Part shown: positions 20,156 through 29,568 of the stretch, in pieces
How the letters are laid out: each line of letters starts with the position of its first letter
Numbering within the stretch: the first letter of the stretch is position 1
Assembly: GCA_014729505.1 (NCBI GenBank)
Contig: WJJS01000014.1
Location: 1-64,000 of the forward strand
Source of the DNA: Candidatus Woesearchaeota archaeon
GTDB taxonomy: Archaea > Nanobdellota > Nanobdellia > Woesearchaeales > ARS49
Direction: 5' to 3'
Length of the DNA: 64,000 nucleotides
Program-made: the position numbers and the translations under genes
Notes under the pieces: generated by a model
The model's database searches: none
The model's input: only the letters and a program-made list of their open reading frames with translations
What the model was told of the DNA's origin: nothing

Positions 20156-20215
20156 GTCTGGCAGAGCAATCGGCTCTTAACCGATAGGTCGGGGGTTCAA
20201 ATCCCTTCGGGCTCA
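20142..20215 (+). tRNA. tRNA-Lys(CTT)
   Basis: gggtccg ta gctc agtctggca gagc a atcgg ctCTTaa ccgat aggtc gggggttcaaatccc ttcgggctc a; cloverleaf complete, CCA not encoded. Confidence 0.92.
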
Positions 20216-20218
20216 TCT

Positions 20219-20248
20219 CGAAACTGCTCGCGCAGTTTCGTGTTTTTT
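20219..20248 (+). terminator. Hairpin plus T-tract downstream of tRNA-Lys
   Basis: CGAAACTGC TCGC GCAGTTTCG followed by TGTTTTTT. Confidence 0.6.
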
Positions 20249-20441
20249 AGTCTGCAGCGCGGCACTTAACCAACTGCTAAAACCCCTCTCACACCATTCT
20301 TCAGACCAGTTCTCGACCACACCATGACCCGAACGGCGCGCTCGCTCCCTATAGTCGTCAGAAACACCGTCTTGAAGTTGCGTTCTATTTTGGCTTGACT
20401 CTTGCAGAAGTTTTATATTAGCAGTAAGTAGATTGCATTGC

Positions 20442-21119
20442 ATGAACTGGACAGTTGAGTATATAAAAAAAGAGACGCCGACAACGATAACACTGCATTT
20501 TACAACAGAAAAAGAAATTTCATTTCAAGCAGGCCAATGGTATTTGTTTGACGCTATTATCGACGAAAAAAAAATTAAAAGAGCATATTCGATCTCCTCA
20601 GCTCCATCAAAGAATGAAGCAGACGTAACCGTGACACTCGTTGAGAACGGCATATTCAGCACGTATCTTCACTCGTTACAACCCGGAGACACCATCAATG
20701 CAGAAGGACCATACGGCAGGTTCATTATTGACGAAGACGCAACAGAACTAGTGCTAATCGGTGCAGGAAGCGGAATCGCGCCATTAATGAGTATCATCCG
20801 CACAATTATTAAAAAAAATCTAGATATCAAAGTGACACTGCTGTACAGCTCAAAAACACAGGAGAATATCATTTTCTACAACGAACTGACACAACTTTCA
20901 AAAAGAGAAACCATACATGTACATCACACACTCACGGTCGAACAATGGAATGGAATGACAGGAAGAATAAACAAGGACAAAATAGAGCACTTGGTTACTG
21001 ATTTTTCAACACCAACATTTTACATCTGCGGACCTCCACTTATGGTAAATGCAGTACAACATATTCTCCTCGAGAAAAATGTAGAAGCACAACGCATTAA
21101 AACAGAGCGATACCACTAA
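20442..21119 (+). CDS. FAD/NAD-binding oxidoreductase (ferredoxin-NADP reductase-like)
   Basis: KRAYSISSAPS, GPYGRF, LIGAGSGIAPLMSIIR, FYICGPPLMVNAV. Confidence 0.85.
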   Translation: MNWTVEYIKKETPTTITLHFTTEKEISFQAGQWYLFDAIIDEKKIKRAYSISSAPSKNEADVTVTLVENGIFSTYLHSLQPGDTINAEGPYGRFIIDEDATELVLIGAGSGIAPLMSIIRTIIKKNLDIKVTLLYSSKTQENIIFYNELTQLSKRETIHVHHTLTVEQWNGMTGRINKDKIEHLVTDFSTPTFYICGPPLMVNAVQHILLEKNVEAQRIKTERYH

Positions 21120-21127
21120 AGGAATAT

Positions 21128-22003
21128 CTATTCTTGTAACGCAAGTTCCAATAATTTCAAAATACCCTCTTTACTTTTTGCCCCGGCAATCCATCGGCCC
21201 TTATGACAGTAAAGCGCGTCAGCAACACCAGTTACTATAACCAACTCCTCACCCTTAAGACCGGCCCATGAAGAGGGCAGCAGTTTTCGAGGCTCAAAAC
21301 CGTTAAGCGTTTTTGGAACGCCCTTTAATGTCCAATAACAATTCATATCAGGATAGACGACAAACAACGCATCAGATTCCTCAACCAATACTTTCGTAGG
21401 TAAATACTGGTCGAGAACAAGATACTTCATGCCTGGTGTAATCATCTTGCTAACTTCTTCATCAGCACGCTCCCGAGCCTTAATATGCGCTACTTGGCAA
21501 CTAATTACCTCTTTAGCAAATGCAACTGCGCGAACAAAACACTCATCATGAGAACGCGTATCATTCCAAGGAGGATTCATTAAGCGAATCACTGCAGAGA
21601 CAGTAAAAGGTTCATAAACAAGATTGTCAGCACATTGAACACCGCTATCAATGGCATCAATAGGTTGACAAAGCTTATGATCAATCTCAATAGCCAACGC
21701 TTTAGAACCCACTATTCTAGGCCCAAAATATTTCCAGACAATACCAAAAGAAGCAAAAGGAATACCATTATCTCGGACAAGAGAAAAATCCTTTTGATGA
21801 TGATCAAAACAACCCTTTGCAGGCTTGTACTCCCCGCCAATATCGATACAAAGATCTGCGCCGCTATACTCTTCAGGATCTCTTGTTCTGACGATCGTAT
21901 ACTCCTTTGGTTCTAGAGCAAGAAGCGCTGTTGCCACACCAAAAACCTCATCGGCATGAAAAGGTCCTGAATGTGTAGCAATAATGAGTTGATTTTTTGA
22001 CAT
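21128..22003 (-). CDS. MYG1/GAMM1 family protein (UPF0160)
   Basis: IIATHSGPFHADEVFGVATALL, IDIGGEYKPAKGCFDHHQKDF; start at MSKNQLIIATHS. Confidence 0.85.
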   Translation of the reverse strand: MSKNQLIIATHSGPFHADEVFGVATALLALEPKEYTIVRTRDPEEYSGADLCIDIGGEYKPAKGCFDHHQKDFSLVRDNGIPFASFGIVWKYFGPRIVGSKALAIEIDHKLCQPIDAIDSGVQCADNLVYEPFTVSAVIRLMNPPWNDTRSHDECFVRAVAFAKEVISCQVAHIKARERADEEVSKMITPGMKYLVLDQYLPTKVLVEESDALFVVYPDMNCYWTLKGVPKTLNGFEPRKLLPSSWAGLKGEELVIVTGVADALYCHKGRWIAGAKSKEGILKLLELALQE

Positions 22004-22028
22004 AAAGAAAGGTCTTATGATCTTGCCT

Positions 22029-22868
22029 TTAAGCTTTTTGGATCTCTTCAGACGTAGCAAGTAGACGCGGACTACGCGATCGATACTGTGTGGGCATCGC
22101 ATCCTTTTGCGGAGAAACTACAATATCAGTCCCTTGAGAAGACTGATAACGAACAGACCCATCAGGAAGTTTACGAGCGTACACACATTCACCCACAGGT
22201 GATGACCGCCACACACTACGAATACGCATATGTTCGCGATACAACGCAGGAGCAGCAGCTCTCAGGACTTCAAGAGATGAATCAGTTTCTTGAGAAGATG
22301 GACTGTCCATGTGCGATCTGAGATCAAAACGCGCGATCGCAGTACAGTCATCGTTCTCTTTTCTTCCAGGGCACAAATAAGGATTGTCTCTGATGCGAGG
22401 TTCTCCTCGAAGCAAGTCATCAAAAAAGCGCACAACAGACAACGTATGGCGACGAAAAAGACGATGATCTTGGGAAAAAATTGCTCTTTTATCATCCTCA
22501 CTCGAGAGAGGATCGGCATTGATTATCTGTCCCAAACTGGCATACATCGAGCAGGCCTTCGCGATTTCCTGCAAAAACCTGCAATGAAAGATCGTAGCAC
22601 GATAATGAGCTTGTGCCGACCACGAACCCATCACTGCTGCGCGATCAACAAGATCAATGCCCTTGCACTTGTAGGCAGTCAGTTCGTGCAACTTATGTAA
22701 CCAAAGAGCATGTGAGAGAGGACCTCGTTCAACCATAAGGGAAAGCAGAGCTTTTCTACCGCACTCCATATCATGCATATGATAGACTCCCTGACGCACA
22801 ATTTCTCTGTGTTTCTTATCCACCAATGAAACATATGAGGTAATCTTGGCCTCCAAAAGTGTTACCAT
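22029..22868 (-). CDS. Hypothetical protein
   Basis: Long ORF; start MVTLLEAK inferred. Confidence 0.5.
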   Translation of the reverse strand: MVTLLEAKITSYVSLVDKKHREIVRQGVYHMHDMECGRKALLSLMVERGPLSHALWLHKLHELTAYKCKGIDLVDRAAVMGSWSAQAHYRATIFHCRFLQEIAKACSMYASLGQIINADPLSSEDDKRAIFSQDHRLFRRHTLSVVRFFDDLLRGEPRIRDNPYLCPGRKENDDCTAIARFDLRSHMDSPSSQETDSSLEVLRAAAPALYREHMRIRSVWRSSPVGECVYARKLPDGSVRYQSSQGTDIVVSPQKDAMPTQYRSRSPRLLATSEEIQKA

Positions 22869-23030
22869 ACATCTGCACTGCAGCAATCAGTTATAAGCCT
22901 AAGGGTAAAAGCAACAAGATACTCGCCGCAGGCAAGAAAGCACAGCAAACCATATAAACACAAGCTTTATAAACCCCTCCTAACTTTTTTTGAACAGAGA
23001 GAGAAGGAAACGACCGGAAAACATTCCTTT

Positions 23031-23384
23031 TTGGTAGAAATGAAGCATATCAAGCCCTTACTGCCGAGCCTGCGTGAACGAAAACGCTATGTTGTCTTTG
23101 AGATCCTAGGGTCAGCAATAAGCCAAACACTGGCAGTCAGGACCATAGTCAAGGCAGCACGACACTTTATGGGAGAGCTAGGGCTTGCAGGAGCAGGACT
23201 CATATTCATTAAAGATAAGTATAAGAATAACCGCGGCATAGTTCGTGTAAACCATCGCTTTGTCGATCCGCTGCGAGCGGCGCTAAGCCTGATAAAAGAG
23301 GTCGAGGGCAAGCCAGTCATCGTACGAAGTCTTGGAACAAGCGGTATACTAAAAAAAGCTGCAATGAAATACATGGAGGGGTAG
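23031..23384 (+). CDS. rnp2: RNase P component 2 (Pop5)
   Basis: MKHIKPLLPSLRERKRYVVFEILG...; first gene of the proteasome-exosome superoperon; TATA ctttataaaccc near 22970. Confidence 0.9.
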   Translation: MVEMKHIKPLLPSLRERKRYVVFEILGSAISQTLAVRTIVKAARHFMGELGLAGAGLIFIKDKYKNNRGIVRVNHRFVDPLRAALSLIKEVEGKPVIVRSLGTSGILKKAAMKYMEG

Positions 23385-23387
23385 ATA

Positions 23388-24119
23388 ATGCAACCATTAC
23401 CACATCAAATAATGGGATATGATCGTGCGATTACTATGTTTAGTCCAGATGGACGACTATTACAGGTAGAGTACGCCAAAAAAACAGTAAAACAAGGAAG
23501 TACCGCAGTGGGACTCGTCTGTTCAGACGGAGTACTGCTCGTAGCAGATAAGCGCATTGTCAACAAACTCATCATTCCAGAAAGCGTACAAAAAGTATTT
23601 GAAATCGATCATCACATCGCTGCAGCAGCAAGCGGCATACTCTCAGATGCGAGAGTACTCATCGATCGATCACAAGTAAAAGCACAACAACACCGTGTCA
23701 GTTACGATACAGAAATAGATGTGATAAGCGTTGTCAAAGATATCAGCGCACTAAAACAACTGACCACACAAAGCGGAGGATTACGACCATTCGGTGTTAG
23801 TCTGCTCATAGCAGGAGTGGACAAATCAGGACCACAACTGTACCAGACAGATCCAACAGCAATATACTTTGCCTTTAAAGCAGCAGTGATAGGAGAATCA
23901 GATGTTGAAGTTAACGAAGTATTACAAAAAGAATACAAAGAAAACATGACCATTGATGACGGACTGCAATTAATCATCAAAACGTTTCACAAAATATTTG
24001 CCAAAAACTTTAACGTTGACAGAATAGAAGCAGCATATATACCGACAAAAAACCCTCAATTTACAGCAGTACCAAGAAGTACCGTAGAAAAGATCGTAAA
24101 AGATCTCAAAAAGAAATAA
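23388..24119 (+). CDS. psmA: Proteasome alpha subunit
   Basis: GYDRAITMFSPDGRLLQVEYAKKTVKQGSTAVGL. Confidence 0.97.
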   Translation: MQPLPHQIMGYDRAITMFSPDGRLLQVEYAKKTVKQGSTAVGLVCSDGVLLVADKRIVNKLIIPESVQKVFEIDHHIAAAASGILSDARVLIDRSQVKAQQHRVSYDTEIDVISVVKDISALKQLTTQSGGLRPFGVSLLIAGVDKSGPQLYQTDPTAIYFAFKAAVIGESDVEVNEVLQKEYKENMTIDDGLQLIIKTFHKIFAKNFNVDRIEAAYIPTKNPQFTAVPRSTVEKIVKDLKKK

Positions 24120-24799
24120 TGACAGATCATCTGGCAAAACTCAAGAAAGGATCGGAAAGCTTTGAAATAGTGATAAATCCAGAAGAAGCAATGGCATTTC
24201 GACAGGGAAAAGGAGAACTCGGCCAGGCACTTGTGTTTGAAAAGATTTTCAGCGACGCAAAAAAAGGTCTTGAAGCATCAGAATCCCGGTTGGAAGCAGT
24301 ATTTAACACGAGCGATCCCTTAGAAGTGGCAACTCAAATACTCCAGCATGGAGACATACAGGTTTCAAGCGAGTATCGCCAAAAAATAAGAGATCAAAAA
24401 CGAAAACAAATCATTAACTGGATACACCGGCACAGCATAGATCCGCGACAAAATACTCCACACCCGGTCACACGCATTGAAGCAGCACTTGAAGAAGCAA
24501 AAGTACGCATTGATGAGAACAAGGATGCTGAATCGCAAGTGGAAAAAATAGTTGATCAGCTGAAAGTCGTACTAGCAATACGAATAACTAAGAAAAGTCT
24601 AGCAGTTACCCTTCCGGCTGCACACGCAGCCAAATGTTTTCAACTCGTACGACAGTACGGCAAAGTGCTAAAGGAAGCATGGGATGAAAACGGCAACTGG
24701 ACAGGAACCGTTGAAATACCGGGCGGTTTAGAACCAGAATTCTATGAGAAAGTCAATGCGGCAACTCATGGACAAAATAACATCGAAGTGATACAATGA
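24119..24799 (+). CDS. SBDS ribosome maturation protein
   Basis: DIQVSSEYRQKIRDQKRKQIINWIHRHSIDPRQNTPHPVTRIEAAL. Confidence 0.95.
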   Translation: MTDHLAKLKKGSESFEIVINPEEAMAFRQGKGELGQALVFEKIFSDAKKGLEASESRLEAVFNTSDPLEVATQILQHGDIQVSSEYRQKIRDQKRKQIINWIHRHSIDPRQNTPHPVTRIEAALEEAKVRIDENKDAESQVEKIVDQLKVVLAIRITKKSLAVTLPAAHAAKCFQLVRQYGKVLKEAWDENGNWTGTVEIPGGLEPEFYEKVNAATHGQNNIEVIQ

Positions 24800-25482
24800 G
24801 TGAAAAACTTGAAATTCAAAACAAAGAAATTGTAGTCCCCGGCCAAGTATTGGCTGAAGGGATGGGATATGTGCCTGGAAAGGGAACGTACCGTGATGAC
24901 AAAGCAGTCGTTGCAGAACTCATGGGCATTGTTACAGTAGACGGAAAGGTCATTAAGATCATACCGCTACGAGGAAAATACATGCCAAAAGTACGAGACC
25001 GCGTTATAGGACGCGTCATCGACGTACTCATGAGCGGATGGCGACTAGACATTAACTGTCCATATGATGCAGTATTAAGCATGAAAGACGGCAGTTCAGA
25101 GTTCATTAGACGAGGGGCAGACCTCACCCAATACTATGCTCTGGGAGAATACGTATTCTGCCAGGTCAGTAATGTGACGAGCCAAAACCTCACCGATGTA
25201 ACAATGAGAGGCCAGGGACTTCGCAAACTCGAAGGCGGACGCATTATCGAAGTGAACGCGCAAAAAATACCGCGCATCATCGGCAAAGAAGGCAGCATGG
25301 TCATGCTGATCAAAAAAGAAACGAACTGTCAAATCTATGTCGGACAAAACGGACGCATATGGATAAGCGGAGAGCCGGAAAAAGAAAATATCGCCGTAGC
25401 AGCAATACGCTATATCGAAGAAAACGCTCACCGCAAAGGCGTCACGGACAGTGTCAAAGCATTAATGGAGAAATTACAATGA
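24796..25482 (+). CDS. rrp4: Exosome RNA-binding subunit Rrp4
   Basis: VVPGQVLAEGMGYVPGKGTY, S1 then KH domain IPRIIGKEGSMVMLIK. Confidence 0.95.
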   Translation: MSEKLEIQNKEIVVPGQVLAEGMGYVPGKGTYRDDKAVVAELMGIVTVDGKVIKIIPLRGKYMPKVRDRVIGRVIDVLMSGWRLDINCPYDAVLSMKDGSSEFIRRGADLTQYYALGEYVFCQVSNVTSQNLTDVTMRGQGLRKLEGGRIIEVNAQKIPRIIGKEGSMVMLIKKETNCQIYVGQNGRIWISGEPEKENIAVAAIRYIEENAHRKGVTDSVKALMEKLQ

Positions 25483-26180
25483 GTTACGATAAACGATACG
25501 ACGGACGAAAACCAGAAGAACTACGTCCAATGAGCGCCAAAGTAGGTGTCATACCAAACGCAGACGGAAGTGCAATGTTCCAGGTGGGAAACACTGTGTG
25601 TTATGCAGCAGTGTACGGCCCTCGAGAACTACATCCAAAATTTCTTCAAGATCCAAAAAAAGGCATACTTCGCGTTAACTACAACATGATGCCTTTCTCA
25701 GGTCATGGAGACCGTGTGAGACCTGGACGATCACGACGAAGTCAAGAAATTGCACTCGTCATACAAAACGCATTACTGCCAGTTCTTGATCTTAGCGATT
25801 ATCCAAAAGCAGTTGTTGATGTGTTTATCGAACTGCCACAAACAGACGCAGGTACACGCTGTGCAGGTATCGTTGCCGCATCAATGGCATTAGCACATGC
25901 AGGACTCAAAATGAAAGAGTTGGTAAGTGCAGTCGCCGTTGGAAAAGTGGGAGATTCTGTAGTTGCCGATCTTACCTATGATGAAGAAGCATTTGAAGGA
26001 GAAGGTGGCAGTACTGACATGCCAATGGCAATACTGGCAAATTCCGGAACAGTAAGCCTGCTTCAAATGGATGGGGAGATCAACAAAGAGCATCTTGCTA
26101 CAAGTCTCGACCTCGCAAAAAAGGCAGCACAACAAATTTCAGACTTACAGAAAAAGACCCTGAAGGAGTACTACCAATGA
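25479..26180 (+). CDS. rrp41: Exosome subunit Rrp41
   Basis: RYDGRKPEELRPMSAKVGVIPNADGSAMFQVGNT; RSRRSQEIALVIQNAL. Confidence 0.96.
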   Translation: MSYDKRYDGRKPEELRPMSAKVGVIPNADGSAMFQVGNTVCYAAVYGPRELHPKFLQDPKKGILRVNYNMMPFSGHGDRVRPGRSRRSQEIALVIQNALLPVLDLSDYPKAVVDVFIELPQTDAGTRCAGIVAASMALAHAGLKMKELVSAVAVGKVGDSVVADLTYDEEAFEGEGGSTDMPMAILANSGTVSLLQMDGEINKEHLATSLDLAKKAAQQISDLQKKTLKEYYQ

Positions 26181-26935
26181 AAGAACACTTACTCAAATCA
26201 CTGAAAAAAGGCGTTCGCTACGACGGAAGAAAACTCGATGAGTTTCGCAAAGTCACTGTCAGTTATGACGTCTCAAAAAGCGCAGAAGGATCGGCCAAAG
26301 TAACATTTGGAGGAACACACGTGCTAGTAGGAGTAAAAATGGGAGTGGAAACACCATACCCGGATACTCCTGACCGCGGTAACTTTATGGTCAATGCAGA
26401 ACTTACGCCATTATCAAGTAATAGGTTCGAATCTGGACCTCCAAGCATTGAAGCAATCGAGTTATCACGAGTTGTTGACAGAGGAATAAGAGAATCTAAA
26501 GCCATAGATCAAAAAGCGCTCTGTATCAAAGTAGCCGAAAAAGTATGGAGTGTCATGGTCGATGTAGTAACAGTCAATGCTGACGGGAATCTATTGGATG
26601 CAGCAGGACTCGGTGCTCTCGCAGCGCTAAAAGTTGCACGGTTTCCAAAATACGAAAACGACATTATCGATTACATGACACACACAGACAAAAAAGTACC
26701 TCTCGTTCGAGAACCACTGCCAGTAACCGTGTTCAAAATAGGAGAGTACCTGCTTGTTGATCCGCTGCCAATAGAAGAACAGTTGGCAGACGCGCGATTA
26801 ACAATAACCGTTACAGGAGACAATACTATTTGTGCCTTACAAAAAGGAGGGGAAGTGCCCTTGAGCAGCGAAGACATCCTCAGCATGACAGATATCGCAC
26901 TCAAGATTGCACCAGAACTACGAAAGAAACTCTAG
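26177..26935 (+). CDS. rrp42: Exosome subunit Rrp42
   Basis: GVRYDGRKLDEFRKVTVSYDVSKSAEGSAKVTFGGTHVLVGVKMG. Confidence 0.95.
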   Translation: MKEHLLKSLKKGVRYDGRKLDEFRKVTVSYDVSKSAEGSAKVTFGGTHVLVGVKMGVETPYPDTPDRGNFMVNAELTPLSSNRFESGPPSIEAIELSRVVDRGIRESKAIDQKALCIKVAEKVWSVMVDVVTVNADGNLLDAAGLGALAALKVARFPKYENDIIDYMTHTDKKVPLVREPLPVTVFKIGEYLLVDPLPIEEQLADARLTITVTGDNTICALQKGGEVPLSSEDILSMTDIALKIAPELRKKL

Positions 26936-26945
26936 GGGGCTGTCA

Positions 26946-27158
26946 ATGGAAAAACTCACAAAATTCGAACTTACACGGATTCTAGGAAGCCGTGCCTTAC
27001 AAATAGCAAGCGGAGCGCCGTTCTTGCTTAAATTAAAGGAAACAGAACTTGACGCGATAGGGTATAACCCAATAGAAATCGCGAAAATTGAACTGGAAAA
27101 AGGAGTACTTCCAATAACGGTAGCTCGACCAAAACCCTACATTGAGGAAGACCAATAA
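26946..27158 (+). CDS. rpoK: DNA-directed RNA polymerase subunit K
   Basis: MEKLTKFELTRILGSRALQIASGAPFLLKL...PIEIAKIELEKGVLPITVARPKP. Confidence 0.93.
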   Translation: MEKLTKFELTRILGSRALQIASGAPFLLKLKETELDAIGYNPIEIAKIELEKGVLPITVARPKPYIEEDQ

Positions 27159-27269
27159 TTCTCTTCCAGTCTTTTTTTATTTCTGATTTCTGCCATATCA
27201 CAGAAAAATGGTTAAAAGTGTAACAAATAAATCATAAACTTTATATACTCATATTCTTGAAGATATAGT

Positions 27270-27890
27270 ATGAAAAATACTGATTTGGAGCGGGTCGTAC
27301 GCAAGAGAATAGAACCGCTTGTTAATAACACCATACGGGACACCATAGGGATATCGCTACCGCAATTATCAAGCGATATCACCGATCGTCTCAAGCAGAA
27401 CCCACGATTTGTCATCGACACGTCCGTACCATTTAAAGAAGCAAAACGATTATTCAAAAAATACTTCCTGCAAAAACTACTCTGCACGTTCGGCAGCGTC
27501 ACAGAAGTCTCACGCATCGCAGGAATCAAACGAGAAAGCCTGCACAGACTCATAAAACAGTTAGACATCATCGCAGAAACTGACTTTCGACAATATATGA
27601 AACACGAAGCAATAAAATCAATCATTGCAGACTGTGTGGACACCTACAAACACTCATTACATCCCGCACGAGTCGATAGCATGTATGAAAAAATACCAAG
27701 ACTCACAGAAGATATCGTACGAGAACTGCCAGAAGAACAACAATCATTACACGACGCTGAAGAAGATTTTGAACGATCATTTTTGCGACAAGCACTAGCA
27801 GAAAATAACAGCAACATCTCAAAAACTGCACGGCGCATAGGACTGCGTTTTGAAACATTGCATCGCAAAATAAAAAAATTAGGACTCTAA
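27270..27890 (+). CDS. Putative DNA-binding protein with two Fis/NtrC-like HTH units
   Basis: FLRQALAENNSNISKTARRIGLRFETLHRKIKKLGL and FLQKLLCTFGSVTEVSRIAGIKRESLHRLIKQLDI. Confidence 0.7.
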   Translation: MKNTDLERVVRKRIEPLVNNTIRDTIGISLPQLSSDITDRLKQNPRFVIDTSVPFKEAKRLFKKYFLQKLLCTFGSVTEVSRIAGIKRESLHRLIKQLDIIAETDFRQYMKHEAIKSIIADCVDTYKHSLHPARVDSMYEKIPRLTEDIVRELPEEQQSLHDAEEDFERSFLRQALAENNSNISKTARRIGLRFETLHRKIKKLGL

Positions 27891-28238
27891 CTCATCAGGA
27901 TCAATGAGATCAGGATGCTGGACAGTGTCATAGACCAAACGTTTCTTCTCTGATTCTACCACCTTTCCCTCATCAACATACACAATTTTGAGATACGTCC
28001 ACTCCATAGGAGGATTATCAGGATAGATAGTAAACTCTCCCATGCGAGAAACAGTATACAGGCAAGCACATTTGAGAACAGTCCTGTTCCCTTTTGTCAC
28101 AGGGCGAGGATCATAGATACGATCAATAACAAAACTATAATGAGCCATATGATCACCAGTGCCCGCAGAGTCACCAAGAGTCTCTTCCTTTTCAATCTCC
28201 TGGGCGAACAATTTTTTTAAATATTCAGTATCCAACAT
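27879..28238 (-). CDS. Hypothetical protein
   Basis: 119 aa ORF. Confidence 0.5.
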   Translation of the reverse strand: MLDTEYLKKLFAQEIEKEETLGDSAGTGDHMAHYSFVIDRIYDPRPVTKGNRTVLKCACLYTVSRMGEFTIYPDNPPMEWTYLKIVYVDEGKVVESEKKRLVYDTVQHPDLIDPDELES

Positions 28239-28329
28239 ACATTACTAAAAGAAGAATTTCTATTTAAGTGTTATCAACAACAACAGCATACCAACACACA
28301 AACGACTTATCGCGCGAATCACTACCGCA

Positions 28330-28683
28330 TTACCGACGCCTGCGTCGACGGGGCAACAAGTACATAAGTTCAGCAATAACAGCAGTAACAATAAAGAAAC
28401 TCGTCAAACGCCAGAAAGGATAGACAGAACCCGCTAGAAACGTGATCAGCAAACTCGCAGTGCCACCAATCACGTAATGCGAGATCTCCCCCTTCTTCCA
28501 CGTAAAATGAATACGCGCAAGAACGACATATAACAAAATAAGATTTACCAGCAAAGCAATAATATCCCAAAAAAAGACAAACGAAAACATAACGATAAGA
28601 GCGACTAGAGCAACCACTCCAAGAATGTATCCATTAGACATGCAGGTGCTTTTACTTAGAGCGTTTATAAGCGTTTCGCGCAT
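28330..28683 (-). CDS. Small membrane protein
   Basis: Multiple hydrophobic segments; RRRRR C-terminus. Confidence 0.55.
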   Translation of the reverse strand: MRETLINALSKSTCMSNGYILGVVALVALIVMFSFVFFWDIIALLVNLILLYVVLARIHFTWKKGEISHYVIGGTASLLITFLAGSVYPFWRLTSFFIVTAVIAELMYLLPRRRRRR

Positions 28684-28718
28684 TTAGGGAAAACATTAAA
28701 AGCGATGAGCAGTAAGTC

Positions 28719-29066
28719 ATGACCATGGATAACTATAAAGGACCTATACTGCAATTGACCGTTGATCATGTCAGCTATGGTTGGAGACGACTGGGAGAAC
28801 AAACAGAACCATACGCGACACTACAACTCTCGAGAGTGTCGTTTGTAGACTGCAACGACCAGATACTGTCAACATACAAAAGACCTATGAGCATCTCATT
28901 ACACCGCGATCAGCTTAATGCACTACAACTCCTAGAGTATGAGTGGGACGGCAAACCAGAAGGCCTAAAACCGGTAGCAGAAGATCTTGAAGGGCGAACG
29001 TTTCAACTAGGAATGCAATTGCTTGGAAGAGTAGAACAACGCGAAATACGCGAACGCTCGGCATGA
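28719..29066 (+). CDS. Hypothetical protein
   Basis: 115 aa ORF overlapping the start of a GNAT gene. Confidence 0.5.
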   Translation: MTMDNYKGPILQLTVDHVSYGWRRLGEQTEPYATLQLSRVSFVDCNDQILSTYKRPMSISLHRDQLNALQLLEYEWDGKPEGLKPVAEDLEGRTFQLGMQLLGRVEQREIRERSA

Positions 29067-29530
29067 TCAGCATTAGTGAAGCAACAGTCCAAGACATACC
29101 ATTCTTGCAACGCTTTCAAGAACATATTCTACAAATGGAACGAGAATACGATCCATTCCATAAACCGGCTCCTGCGCGCATATACGAAGACCATCACTTC
29201 AAAAGATTGATTGCACGAAAAGACGCCGCAGTATTTGTTGCACAAGAAAAAGAACCAGTAGGATGCGCCCTTTGCATACTTTCTGCAAGCTCAGAACACT
29301 GGATGACGTACAGGAACAAAGGAACCATTGCTTTCGTGTATGTCAAACCGGACTATCGAAGAAAAAAAATCGGCCAGGAATTACTAAAAAAATGCATAGA
29401 CTGGTTGAATCAGAAAGGAGCAGACATGATAAGGCTAAAAGTATATGCACAAAACAAAGCGGCACATGAACTGTACACATCACTCGGATTCCAAGACTAC
29501 CTGACAGAAATGATACTTCCTAAAATTTAA
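29063..29530 (+). CDS. GNAT family N-acetyltransferase
   Basis: IAFVYVKPDYRRKKIGQELLKKCIDWLNQKGADMIRLKVYAQNKAAHELYTSLGF. Confidence 0.9.
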   Translation: MISISEATVQDIPFLQRFQEHILQMEREYDPFHKPAPARIYEDHHFKRLIARKDAAVFVAQEKEPVGCALCILSASSEHWMTYRNKGTIAFVYVKPDYRRKKIGQELLKKCIDWLNQKGADMIRLKVYAQNKAAHELYTSLGFQDYLTEMILPKI

Positions 29531-29568
29531 ATACCCATGCTCTCAATCTAACACAAAAAAGAGGTCAT

